Assembly: GCA_947498325.1 (NCBI GenBank) | Contig: CANMKE010000006.1 | Span: 62,001-126,000 of the forward strand | Length of the DNA: 64,000 bases | Reading direction: 5' to 3' | Source: an uncultured Persicobacter sp. | Lineage (GTDB): Bacteria; Bacteroidota; Bacteroidia; Cytophagales; Cyclobacteriaceae | Shown: positions 56,240 through 63,893 of the stretch, piece after piece | Numbering within the stretch: the stretch's first letter is position 1 | Layout: the number at the start of each line of letters is the position of its first letter | Translations under genes and position numbers: made by a program | Notes under the pieces: model-generated | Told to the model about the DNA's origin: nothing | Databases searched by the model: none | The model's input: the letters and a program-made list of their open reading frames with translations, nothing else

Positions 56240-56635
56240 ATGTTGTATCTTTTTTTTTATGTCCTTATAATGGGACATCAGATTGATAGAGTTGAAAAGT
56301 ATACAATTTGGGTAGAGGAACCTACTTCTATTGAAGTAAATTATATGAGAGCTATATACTTGTTCTCAAAAAAAGAGAATATTGGTTATTTTTATGATCC
56401 CGAAATAGGTAATTATTTTCCTGTAACATTTGAAAAAGCAGGAGATACAATTATCGTTCAACATTATCGATACAGCAATGTAGATGATTGCAGAATTAAA
56501 ACGTTAAAAGCCTTTTTACATAAAAATGGAGAATTTTTGAAGCGAATAAAAATGGTAGATCACCTTGGTAATGAGGAAAAATTAAATGGATTTTTTAAAA
56601 ACAATGAAAGCTTTTCATTGCCAGATCCAGGTTGA
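56240..56635 (+). CDS. Putative exported immunity protein for tip 3
   Basis: This 131-residue protein starts one base after the tip 3 stop. The N-terminus MLYLFFYVLIMGHQIDR looks like a short signal peptide or anchor; the rest is soluble (IEVNYMRAIYLFSKKEN, DHLGNEEKLNGFF). Periplasmic location would suit a tip acting on peptidoglycan. No family was recognised. Confidence 0.62.
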   Translation: MLYLFFYVLIMGHQIDRVEKYTIWVEEPTSIEVNYMRAIYLFSKKENIGYFYDPEIGNYFPVTFEKAGDTIIVQHYRYSNVDDCRIKTLKAFLHKNGEFLKRIKMVDHLGNEEKLNGFFKNNESFSLPDPG

Positions 56636-56703
56636 TACTATTATAGTGATTAAGTATTCATGAATTTCTTATCAAATAATTATTTAATTAGTTATATAAC
56701 CCG

Positions 56704-56731
56704 CTGGTCGTAGTTGTCAAACTACGATCAG
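56704..56731. repeat. TGGTCGTAG hairpin
   Basis: CTGGTCGTAGTT / AACTACGATCAG hairpin in the gap before the pilin-like gene; fourth member of the TGGTCGT family. Confidence 0.65.
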
Positions 56732-56801
56732 TGGGGGGATTTATTGACTATCACGATAAAAAGGGAAGGAAGCATAAAAAATTTGCACAACACCAACCAA
56801 G

Positions 56802-57890
56802 ATGAAAATAACCAAGCATTCACTCAAAGCAGGCATTTTACCCACCACTATCGGGATTGTGCTGCTGTTGGTGGTCATGAGTTCAACAATGATCTTAATG
56901 GGTTATTATCATCGAATGCATATTCATCAGTTGAAGCGTTCGGCAGATCAGGGGGTATTATTGCAGCAGGGCGTGCAATTGGCATTGGCAGCTTATGCGG
57001 ATGATCAGCTGAATGAGCAGTGGCAGGTTTTTCCTTTATTTCCCGAAGGGCAAGATAGCATTCGGATAAAACTGAAAACTTGGGGAGTCATGGAAGTTTG
57101 TCAGTTGGAGCGAACAGCTCCCTTTCAGCACTGGAAGAAGGCTTTTTTTGTTGGGCAACATGGCGAACGCTTGCGCAAGGAAGCCCTTTTTTTGTCGGAT
57201 CAAAAGAGCCCTTTGGCCATTTCGGGAGCGGCATTGATCAAGGGAGATGCGGCGCTTCCGTTGAGTGGGATCAAAAAAAATTATTTCAATCGCCAAGCTT
57301 ACAGTAGAAGTGAGTTGGTATTTGGGAATATCAGTCATAGCACGGCTAAAATGCCACCGTTGAACAGTAATCTGTCCGAATTTTATGAAAAGGCGATGGG
57401 TTTAGTCAACAATGTGAGCCAAGACTCCCTGCTGCGTTATGGTATTCAGCAATCATTTGGTAGCGATACGGTGGCGCATTGTCGATTGGAACAGCCGTGG
57501 CTACATCATGCTGAGGCGGAAGGTCAAGTGGTGATTAGTCATCCTGACTCCGTCGTGGTGATGGGCTCAAGTTCCTTGAGTTCCATAGTGGTTTGTGCCC
57601 CCAAAATCATTATTGCCTCAGATTACGAAGGCGAAATTCAAGCACTTGCAGCAGATACCCTCATTGTAGAGCAGGGCGCACAACTTCAGTATCCTTCCAT
57701 TTTGGTTTGTTTGGGTAAATCCAAAGAAGCTTTATTACAGATCGAAAAAGAAGCTCAACTTTCTGGTCAGGCATTGCTACTTTGTAGTTCAGGAGAACAG
57801 GAAGAACAAAATTTTATATTGGAAAAAAATGCACAAATTATGGGGAGTGTGTATTGGCTATCACGAGAGAGGACTCTCGCGATAGGGTGA
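56802..57890 (+). CDS. Single-TM, pilin-like protein ending in a repeat
   Basis: This 362-residue protein has a short basic N-terminus and one long hydrophobic segment (ILPTTIGIVLLLVVMSSTMI). It is then extracytoplasmic with Ser/Val-rich, regularly spaced strands (VVISHPDSVVVMGSSSLSSI, ILVCLGKSKEALLQIEKEAQ) that suggest a beta-helix or bactofilin-like fold. The N-terminal layout recalls pseudopilins, but no cleavage motif is certain. The last residues (SRERTLAIG) and the stop are encoded by a CTATCGCGAGA palindrome, so the natural 3' end was probably lost when the repeat arrived. It lies between Rhs cassettes 3 and 4 and is not obviously related to them. Function is unknown. Confidence 0.65.
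   Translation: MKITKHSLKAGILPTTIGIVLLLVVMSSTMILMGYYHRMHIHQLKRSADQGVLLQQGVQLALAAYADDQLNEQWQVFPLFPEGQDSIRIKLKTWGVMEVCQLERTAPFQHWKKAFFVGQHGERLRKEALFLSDQKSPLAISGAALIKGDAALPLSGIKKNYFNRQAYSRSELVFGNISHSTAKMPPLNSNLSEFYEKAMGLVNNVSQDSLLRYGIQQSFGSDTVAHCRLEQPWLHHAEAEGQVVISHPDSVVVMGSSSLSSIVVCAPKIIIASDYEGEIQALAADTLIVEQGAQLQYPSILVCLGKSKEALLQIEKEAQLSGQALLLCSSGEQEEQNFILEKNAQIMGSVYWLSRERTLAIG
57858..57885. repeat. CTATCGCGAGA palindrome, copy 6, inside a reading frame
   Basis: CTATCACGAGAG / CTCTCGCGATAG. It forms the terminal codons of the pilin-like gene; the stop codon follows directly. Confidence 0.75.
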
Positions 57891-57925
57891 ATATTGATGT
57901 GGTCGATATCTGATTTGTGATATTC

Positions 57926-58018
57926 GATTTCCGATGGGCGAAGGGTTCAACCCATTTTAATGGTTTTTTGTATTGGTAGGCCAAGGTTTTATCCTTGGTG
58001 AAATCGGATTTAACGGAT
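57926..58018. repeat. Short hairpins AACCCATTTTAATGG and CCAAGG..CCTTGG
   Basis: The AACCCATTTTAATGGTTT palindrome and CCAAGGTTTTATCCTTGG hairpin lie 20 bases apart, followed by GTGAAATCGGATTTAACG. The same series recurs at 59944-60010. Confidence 0.6.
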
Positions 58019-58021
58019 AGC

Positions 58022-58139
58022 GCATGTGCCGAAGGTACATTTCCAATAGCCTCGGGTGTGAACCCGGGGGGATTATGGGAATTTAAACCATGGGATAAAG
58101 ATGAGCCGTGAGACATAATGAATTATGCCTTTACAGGAT
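58022..58139 (+). repeat. Composite palindromic repeat, copy 2
   Basis: This is the inverted counterpart of the repeat at 52070-52176. Its end contains the ATG (58125) used by Rhs fragment 4. Confidence 0.7.
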
Positions 58140-59327
58140 GTAGCTATTGCCAACAGCAACCCACTCGCAAGCTATCATTACAACACCCTTGGATTCCGAG
58201 CGAAAAAGACTAATTTAGAATCTCAATCAACCGAATACTACGTGCGAGATGCATTAGGAAATATCGTATCGATCTATGATCAAAACCTCAACCAAAAGGA
58301 GATCCCGCTCTATGGCAGTGGCCGATTGGGTGTGCGTTTTGTAGAGGCTGATGATACAGACAGTAAAAACGTTTTTGAGTTCAAAGACCATTTAGGCTCC
58401 GTTCGTGCCCGTGCTTATTGGGAAGGCGCAAGCCTCACCACCGACCAATGGCGTGATTATTATCCTTATGGTTTGCAGATGGATGGCAATAAAGAAGGAA
58501 AAGACACCCGCTTCGGTTACCAAGGAGATTTCGCAGAAGAGGATGGGGAAACGAACTTCAACTTCTTCGAAGCCCGAGTTTTTGATCCCGTGATCGGTCG
58601 CTGGATGGCGGTCGATCCCGCAAGGCAGTTTGCAAGTGGCTATGTGGGGATGGGGAATAATCCTGTGAATGGGGTGGATCCGGATGGGGAGGATTGGTAT
58701 TATTATTTTGATGAAGGCGGTTATTCAAGAGTCATGTTTGATAGGGAGTTGACGGGACATCAAGAAGGGTTATTTTATTTAACAGATAATAAAGCGAGTA
58801 TTTTTGAAGTAGCGGCAGTCTTAGATTGGCATGGGGATAGAGGTAATGCGGGAAATGTTCTGGCTAATGAGTTTGTACGTGGATGGGTTGAAGGGACTAT
58901 TAATGGCGTTCTTTACGCAGGGGGAGTTGCAACTGTGATAGTAGACGGTATCCAAAGTGGATTTACCCACCAGTCTTATTTGTATTCAGAGAGCATAAAG
59001 GTTGGTAAATTTGAATTTGCTATTGGCTACAATGAGTTTACGATTGATAGAAATTTTTCTAATTATAGTATGACGGCAAGAAGGCTCGAAGGCTTAGAGG
59101 ACGGAGGTGCAGCTCTCAATTCTGCTCTAACATTTGTTGGATTAGGGGGAAAAGGACAACCATTCCTAAAAATTAGTACACCATCCCTTTTGATCAATCC
59201 TTTTACGCCAAAAGGTTTAGCGGATTATACTTTTGAAGGTTTTAAGATGAGGTTGCATCAAGTAATTACCGATACGGTTTTAAAGGATAATTATAACGAA
59301 ATGAAAAATAACACTTTAAATGAATAA
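58125..59327 (+). CDS. Orphan Rhs core fragment with tip 4
   Basis: This frame has 400 codons. It is the only fragment with an ATG, but that ATG lies in the adjoining palindromic repeat, so the first ten residues (MPLQDVAIAN) are not Rhs. Core homology begins SNPLASYHYNTLGFRAKK and continues with the RFVEADDTDSKN insertion shared with copy 3, to GMGNNPVNGVDPDG. The tip starts EDWYYYFDEGGYSRV. It has a hydrophobic helix-like part (VEGTINGVLYAGGVATVIV) and a C-terminal part without known family. The next gene overlaps its stop by 8 bases, a typical toxin/immunity arrangement. Toxin role is inferred. Confidence 0.78.
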   Translation: MPLQDVAIANSNPLASYHYNTLGFRAKKTNLESQSTEYYVRDALGNIVSIYDQNLNQKEIPLYGSGRLGVRFVEADDTDSKNVFEFKDHLGSVRARAYWEGASLTTDQWRDYYPYGLQMDGNKEGKDTRFGYQGDFAEEDGETNFNFFEARVFDPVIGRWMAVDPARQFASGYVGMGNNPVNGVDPDGEDWYYYFDEGGYSRVMFDRELTGHQEGLFYLTDNKASIFEVAAVLDWHGDRGNAGNVLANEFVRGWVEGTINGVLYAGGVATVIVDGIQSGFTHQSYLYSESIKVGKFEFAIGYNEFTIDRNFSNYSMTARRLEGLEDGGAALNSALTFVGLGGKGQPFLKISTPSLLINPFTPKGLADYTFEGFKMRLHQVITDTVLKDNYNEMKNNTLNE

Positions 59328-59607
59328 TCCAAGTATTTTTGGTAGGCTTCCTATCGATCAAGAATTATTAATTGCATTTATGGTTATAATCATTTGGTTT
59401 GCAAGGTTTGGCGGTTGGCAATTTTTCAATAAACTTTTTATTAGATATGTTATTTATAGAGGGGATCGAACAAAGGAGGCAAAGATTGATGAACCAGAGG
59501 GGTGCCTTGTTTCCATCATTGTATTTCTAATTTTTATGTTTTCGGTATTTGCCATATTTGCTCTTATTATTAATTATCTCAATGAACATTATGTGATTAG
59601 TGATTGA
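59320..59607 (+). CDS. Putative immunity protein for tip 4 (two TM segments)
   Basis: This 95-residue protein has hydrophobic segments LLIAFMVIIIWFARF and LVSIIVFLIFMFSVFAIFAL separated by a charged loop (YRGDRTKEAKIDEPEG). It overlaps the tip 4 stop by 8 bases in another frame. The layout resembles the immunity candidate of tip 1, without obvious sequence similarity. Confidence 0.62.
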   Translation: MNNPSIFGRLPIDQELLIAFMVIIIWFARFGGWQFFNKLFIRYVIYRGDRTKEAKIDEPEGCLVSIIVFLIFMFSVFAIFALIINYLNEHYVISD

Positions 59608-60327
59608 GGTATGCCTTAGGTTCTATATTAATGAAAATTAAAGGTGTGATACATATCGTGAGATGTAATGAATTATGCCTGTACACGATGAACTGGCTAC
59701 CAAGATAGGTTCCTGAGCGGTAATCTTTGTTTACCTCATGGTGGCATTAAAAATGTTTTCTGTACGGACGTTGCATGCAACGTCCCTACCTTTGTGGGGT
59801 GGTTTTTTTATTTCACCACAGCTAAAGCAATGGCCTAACAGTGTTAAACCTGCTAAAGCAGGTTAGTGCGGATTTCATGGTAAAAACGTCCCCAGACATA
59901 TAACCTTTTTGCTAACTGGGGTATTCATTTGAAAAGCAGGCCTAACCCATTTTAATGGGTTTGACGGTGATAGGCCAAGGTTTCAACCTTGGTGAAATCA
60001 GATTTAACGACCAAAAAGGTGCGCCGAAGGTGCATCTCCAATAGCCTCGGGTGCCAACCCGTGGAAAATAATAGGTAATACAGCTGAGCCGTGAGACATG
60101 ATTAATTATGGCTTTACAGGATGATTGGCTATCACGAGAGGGACTCTCGCGATAGGAGTGCGCCGAGGGTGCATCTCCAATAGCCTCGGGTGCAACCCGT
60201 GGAAAATAATATTACAATAAAACCGAGGGGTGAGACATAATGAATTATGCCTTTACGGGATTGTCGGTTAAAGGCGGTGCAATGTTTGGTGCCGATTGAG
60301 TAGGGGGATGAAATGCTCAAAATAAAA
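59608..60327. repeat. Dense array of palindromic repeats
   Basis: No gene is present in this 720-base stretch. It holds, in order: a TAATGAATTATGCC palindrome (about 59668), the 20-bp GGACGTTGC palindrome (59766-59785), CCTGCTAAAGCAGG (about 59849), AACCCATTTTAATGGGTT and CCAAGGTTTCAACCTTGG (59944-59993), composite repeat copy 3 (60017-60122), CTATCGCGAGA palindrome copy 7 (60129-60155) and composite repeat copy 4 (60157-60250). It looks like a landing zone for small palindromic elements next to the Rhs array. Confidence 0.7.
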
Positions 60328-60354
60328 AAAGGCTCAACAAAATGTTGAGCCTTT
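60328..60354 (-). terminator. Terminator of outer-membrane protein gene
   Basis: AAAGGCTCAACA / TGTTGAGCCTTT, a perfect 12-bp stem with 3-base loop. The A-run on its left gives a T-run for the minus-strand gene at 60375. Confidence 0.88.
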
Positions 60355-60374
60355 CTATTCTTATCACTTCCTGA

Positions 60375-61070
60375 TTAAAGTGTCACTGATACTACAATAC
60401 TCTGATGTTTCATATTGTTGCTGTCTTCAAGACCGTTAAATAAGTTCGACAAGCCCAATTGGTAACGGATATCAATTGGACACTTGTTGATGTAAAAACC
60501 ACCACTGAAAGAAAGGCCAAAATCCATTTTCTTGAATTCAGGAGCTGTAACTTCAGGACCAAGCTCATCGGCTTTTTTGCCGTTTAACTTGTAAGTGTTA
60601 TCTACCAATAAAGCACCGTATCCACCGAAACCGATGAATGGACTAATACCTTTTGTGCCTAATTTAAAAACGACAGGCATGATGTGCAATTCTGCGGCAT
60701 GCTGAATGTACTCTTCTTTTACTTTAACGCCAGCTATGTCCATTGACTGAACATGTCCACGGTAAGCATACAAAAGTTCTACTTTGTAAGAATAATACTT
60801 GTTGTAGAATTGTTCAAATACCAAACCTGCGGTACCACTGAGCATTTCCTCGGTAGTGTAACCATCCTGTGCGCCATTGAAACGGTAAGATGGTACCGCC
60901 AAGCCCACTTTAAAGCCTACACGAAGGTCTCCTTTGTCGAAAATAGATTCTTCTTGAATAGCTGGCGAAGTGCTTTCTTCTGTGGTTGTTTCTTGCGCAA
61001 TGGCGTTAGAGATAAAAAGCGATAGGAAAAGAGCCAGTCCTAAGAATAGGTTGTTTTTGTAAAATCTCAT
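60375..61070 (-). CDS. Outer-membrane beta-barrel protein (OmpW/PorT-like size)
   Basis: This 231-residue protein has a signal peptide (MRFYKNNLFLGLALFLSLFI, then SNAIAQ). The mature part starts with an acidic Glu/Thr-rich linker, then DLRVGFKVGLAVPSYRFNGA and alternating strands typical of small eight-stranded barrels (AGLVFEQFYNKYYSYKVELL, ISPFIGFGGYGALLVDNTYK, MDFGLSFSGGFYINKCPIDI), ending IVVSVTL. It belongs to the general outer-membrane-beta-barrel group common in Bacteroidota; precise role unknown. It has its own terminator and faces the repeat array. Confidence 0.85.
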   Translation of the reverse strand: MRFYKNNLFLGLALFLSLFISNAIAQETTTEESTSPAIQEESIFDKGDLRVGFKVGLAVPSYRFNGAQDGYTTEEMLSGTAGLVFEQFYNKYYSYKVELLYAYRGHVQSMDIAGVKVKEEYIQHAAELHIMPVVFKLGTKGISPFIGFGGYGALLVDNTYKLNGKKADELGPEVTAPEFKKMDFGLSFSGGFYINKCPIDIRYQLGLSNLFNGLEDSNNMKHQSIVVSVTL

Positions 61071-61639
61071 TATAGGTTGATTTAAAAAAGGTTGTAATTA
61101 ATCGCTAAATTAATAAAAAATAGTAATAATCAAGTAAAAAAGAGATTAAATATCACTTTATGATAGGATAAGTGCATTAATTGACTTTTTGATAATATGA
61201 CAGTTATTCAGGAAAACATAGATGGTATCCGCTAAAATTCAAACGAATGAATAAATACAGTAATAGCTCGTAGGGCCTGATTTTGGGGAGTAGGGAATTG
61301 GTAGAGGTTTATTGATTTCCTCGAACAGTAGTATTATCAGTGGGAGCGCTGCTTGTTTGGGGAAATCGAATTGGATTTTACTCATTCTGCAGGTAGTCAG
61401 GGGATTATGTGCGATTTTTATTTCTGTTACGCTGTAGGATATTTTAAGCTTTAAATTGCGGATCAGAACCTAAGGTGTAGCAGGGGGCGAATGATTATTT
61501 TGCGCTTTAAGCTGAGCGATCGTGGAGAAGCCTGTTTGGTTAGGGGGGTAGTGGTCAAAAAATATGATAACCAATTTTGGCGTGGTGGGCTGCGTAAGAA
61601 GTGTTTCCCTTTTGTGGTTGCTAAGTGATGGTCAAAAAA
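61071..61639. other. Intergenic region without a supported gene
   Basis: About 570 bases separate the outer-membrane protein gene from the recQ terminator. I see only short open frames and AT-rich leader sequence, and no repeat or RNA gene that I can support. Confidence 0.5.
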
Positions 61640-61668
61640 AATCGCCTTGGTTTATTACCAAGGCGATT
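61640..61668 (-). terminator. Terminator of recQ
   Basis: AATCGCCTTGG / CCAAGGCGATT with a 7-base loop. The A-run before it gives T7 on the minus strand, directly downstream of recQ. Confidence 0.87.
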
Positions 61669-61690
61669 AATATGCTATAAAATATAATAT

Positions 61691-63643
61691 TTATGACGCT
61701 CGATTCTCCAACCCACTGCCTACCCAGGCAATTACTTCAGCAAAAGGGTAATCGGCAAGTACGCCAAAACCGCCGTCTTTTTTCTTCCGCATACGGGAGA
61801 ATTTTGGCATGGCCATACCGGCCAGGAAAGTGGCGAGGTATCTTGGGGTAATGTGTTTTTCGTCGAGGGTTTTGAGTGATTTGGTATAGACCTCCTCAAA
61901 ATTGAATGCCTCATCAATTGGCGTAATTTCCGCTAATGCAGGGAAATCAGCCGCCTTTTTTGTTTCACAGTAAGAACATTTACCGCACTCATCCCAGTCA
62001 GTTTCCTCCCCAAAATAGGCGGAAAGCTTTTTGCTCAGGCAACCTTCTCCCTGAAAGAAAGCCATCAGGTCACGCAGGCGCTGAATTTCCGTCGCTTCAC
62101 GTTCCTGGAACATCTGATCGTATTTGTCAGTGAAATCCTCAATGTCCACCCCTTCAGGAATGTGCAAGTTGTAGGCCTCTTTGAGTTTTTTGGCCTCCAG
62201 CTTCATTACATTTTGCTCTTCAAGCTCTTCCAGAATTTCAATAATTTTAAAACGGTCGCCGGCAGGGAAATTCTGCTTGATCTTTTCAAAATCAATGGTG
62301 TACCACATTCTGGCTTTAGGGCTGTATTTGAAGATGGCTTCCGTCAGGGCTTTTTTCTCGGCATCCATTGGGCGTGTGATCCGCTCCATCAGAATCACCG
62401 GATTGGCTTTGTATTCGGCATAGTAGGAGTGAGAAGGGGTCAGCAGGCCTTCATTTTCAAGATATACCAAAAAGGTGCGCAGGGGTGTTTGTTTGAAATT
62501 GGCATTGAAGGACAGATCATAAACCTGGGGTTCCCAAAGGTTATTTTCCGCTCTTTTAATGGACCTCAATACCCTTGCCACAGATTCTTTGTCTGGGGTG
62601 TCGCCGTAAACGAAGTTTTCAAGCACGGGCAACTGGGTGGCATCAGCCATCATAATACACTGGGCGTCTTTGCCATCACGGCCGGCACGACCAATTTCCT
62701 GTGAATAGTTTTCAATCGATTTGGGTAGGTGATAGTGAATGACATGGCGAATGTCAGATTTATCAATCCCCATACCAAAGGCGATGGTAGCCACAATTAC
62801 GGTGATTTCACCGGTCATGAATTTCTGCTGAATATCTTTTCGCTGATCGTTGAGCATCCCGCCGTGAAAGGCAGTAGAATTGATGCCCGCTTCCTTCAGA
62901 TAATAAGAAAGTCGTTCGGTATCTTTTTGCAAAGTAACATAAACAACCGCCGAATCCTGATCATGTTCTTTGAGGTATTCAATCAGTTTCGCCTGTCGTT
63001 CTTCCTCTTCATGTGGCTCCACCTTCAAGATCAGGTTGGGGCGATGAAAACCGGTAATTGAAAAATTGTCGAGCGGAATATTGAACTTTGCCGCCATATC
63101 TTCATAAACCCGTGGAGGGGCAGTGGCGGTAAGGAGCAGCACCTGCGGAAATCCGAAATCTTTCATGTACTGCGGAATTTTCATATAATCAGGGCGGAAA
63201 TTGTGCCCCCATTCCGAAATACAGTGGGCCTCATCAATTACAAGCAATGAAAGCTGCAATTCATGGAGAAACTGTCGGAAGCGCTCATTCTTAAAGCGTT
63301 CCACGGCAATGAATAATACCTTGTATTTTCCGGCACGTAAGTCTTCCTGAATTTTTTTTGCCTCTTTGGGTTTGAGGGTGGAATCGATACGGCAGGCCGG
63401 AATATTGTTTTTGTTTAAGAACTTTAACTGATCCTGAATCAAAGCAAGTAAGGGAGAAACGACCACCGTCAGGTGCGGCAACAAAACCGCCGGTAACTGA
63501 TAACACAGTGATTTACCAGAGCCTGTCGGGAAGATTGCCCCAGCAGATTCGCCGTCTACCAAAGTCTGAATAACCTTTTCCTGTCCACCTCTAAAAGTAT
63601 CAAAGCCGAAATGGGCTTGTAAATGTTGCTTTAATTCGCTCAT
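61691..63643 (-). CDS. recQ: RecQ-family ATP-dependent DNA helicase
   Basis: This 650-residue 3'-5' DNA helicase acts in recombination and repair. Motifs seen are Walker A PTGSGKS (residues 39-45), DEAH box with the RecQ-specific extension (VIDEAHCISEWGHNFRPDY), motif III LTATAPP and motif VI QEIGRAGRDGK. The RQC zinc-binding cysteines are in EGCLSKKLSAYF and ECGKCSYCETKK. The C-terminus (TPIDEAFNFEEVYTKSLKTL to WVGSGLENRAS) does not look like an HRDC domain, so this is the shorter Bacteroidota-type RecQ. It appears to be a single gene with its own terminator, unrelated to the glycan locus. Confidence 0.95.
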   Translation of the reverse strand: MSELKQHLQAHFGFDTFRGGQEKVIQTLVDGESAGAIFPTGSGKSLCYQLPAVLLPHLTVVVSPLLALIQDQLKFLNKNNIPACRIDSTLKPKEAKKIQEDLRAGKYKVLFIAVERFKNERFRQFLHELQLSLLVIDEAHCISEWGHNFRPDYMKIPQYMKDFGFPQVLLLTATAPPRVYEDMAAKFNIPLDNFSITGFHRPNLILKVEPHEEEERQAKLIEYLKEHDQDSAVVYVTLQKDTERLSYYLKEAGINSTAFHGGMLNDQRKDIQQKFMTGEITVIVATIAFGMGIDKSDIRHVIHYHLPKSIENYSQEIGRAGRDGKDAQCIMMADATQLPVLENFVYGDTPDKESVARVLRSIKRAENNLWEPQVYDLSFNANFKQTPLRTFLVYLENEGLLTPSHSYYAEYKANPVILMERITRPMDAEKKALTEAIFKYSPKARMWYTIDFEKIKQNFPAGDRFKIIEILEELEEQNVMKLEAKKLKEAYNLHIPEGVDIEDFTDKYDQMFQEREATEIQRLRDLMAFFQGEGCLSKKLSAYFGEETDWDECGKCSYCETKKAADFPALAEITPIDEAFNFEEVYTKSLKTLDEKHITPRYLATFLAGMAMPKFSRMRKKKDGGFGVLADYPFAEVIAWVGSGLENRAS

Positions 63644-63849
63644 AGTTCAAATAATGATTTGGTGTATATTATACATTAGTCCCCACAAATAAAAAGGTCA
63701 GCCCTATTATTTTTGTGCTATTTTATGCCGTTTAGGCACAGGCAGGGGCTTATCAAAAGGAAATGAGATGGATAGGGTAGAAATGAGCTCCAGGCTTGCT
63801 GGGGATCATTTTGCCATCTGTTTTTTGTTTTCAGGAAAAATCAGGTCAA

Positions 63850-63882
63850 TAAAAAAAGGCGATGCGGTTGGCATCACCTTTC
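63850..63882 (-). terminator. Terminator of the gene at the right edge
   Basis: On minus, AAGGTGATGC / GCATCGCCTT with one G-T wobble is followed by a T-run. It lies 12 bases past the stop of the partial gene at 63894, supporting that gene. The gap 63644-63849 shows nothing else. Confidence 0.75.
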
Positions 63883-63893
63883 GAGGGCTTTGT

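Noticed and set aside
56714-57004. 96-codon frame overlapping the start of the pilin-like gene
   Set aside because: It runs through a hairpin repeat and the shifted frame of the pilin-like gene; no coding features.
59608-60327. Repeat array as a CRISPR locus
   Set aside because: The repeats are different palindrome families with unequal spacing and no constant spacer length; no cas genes are nearby.
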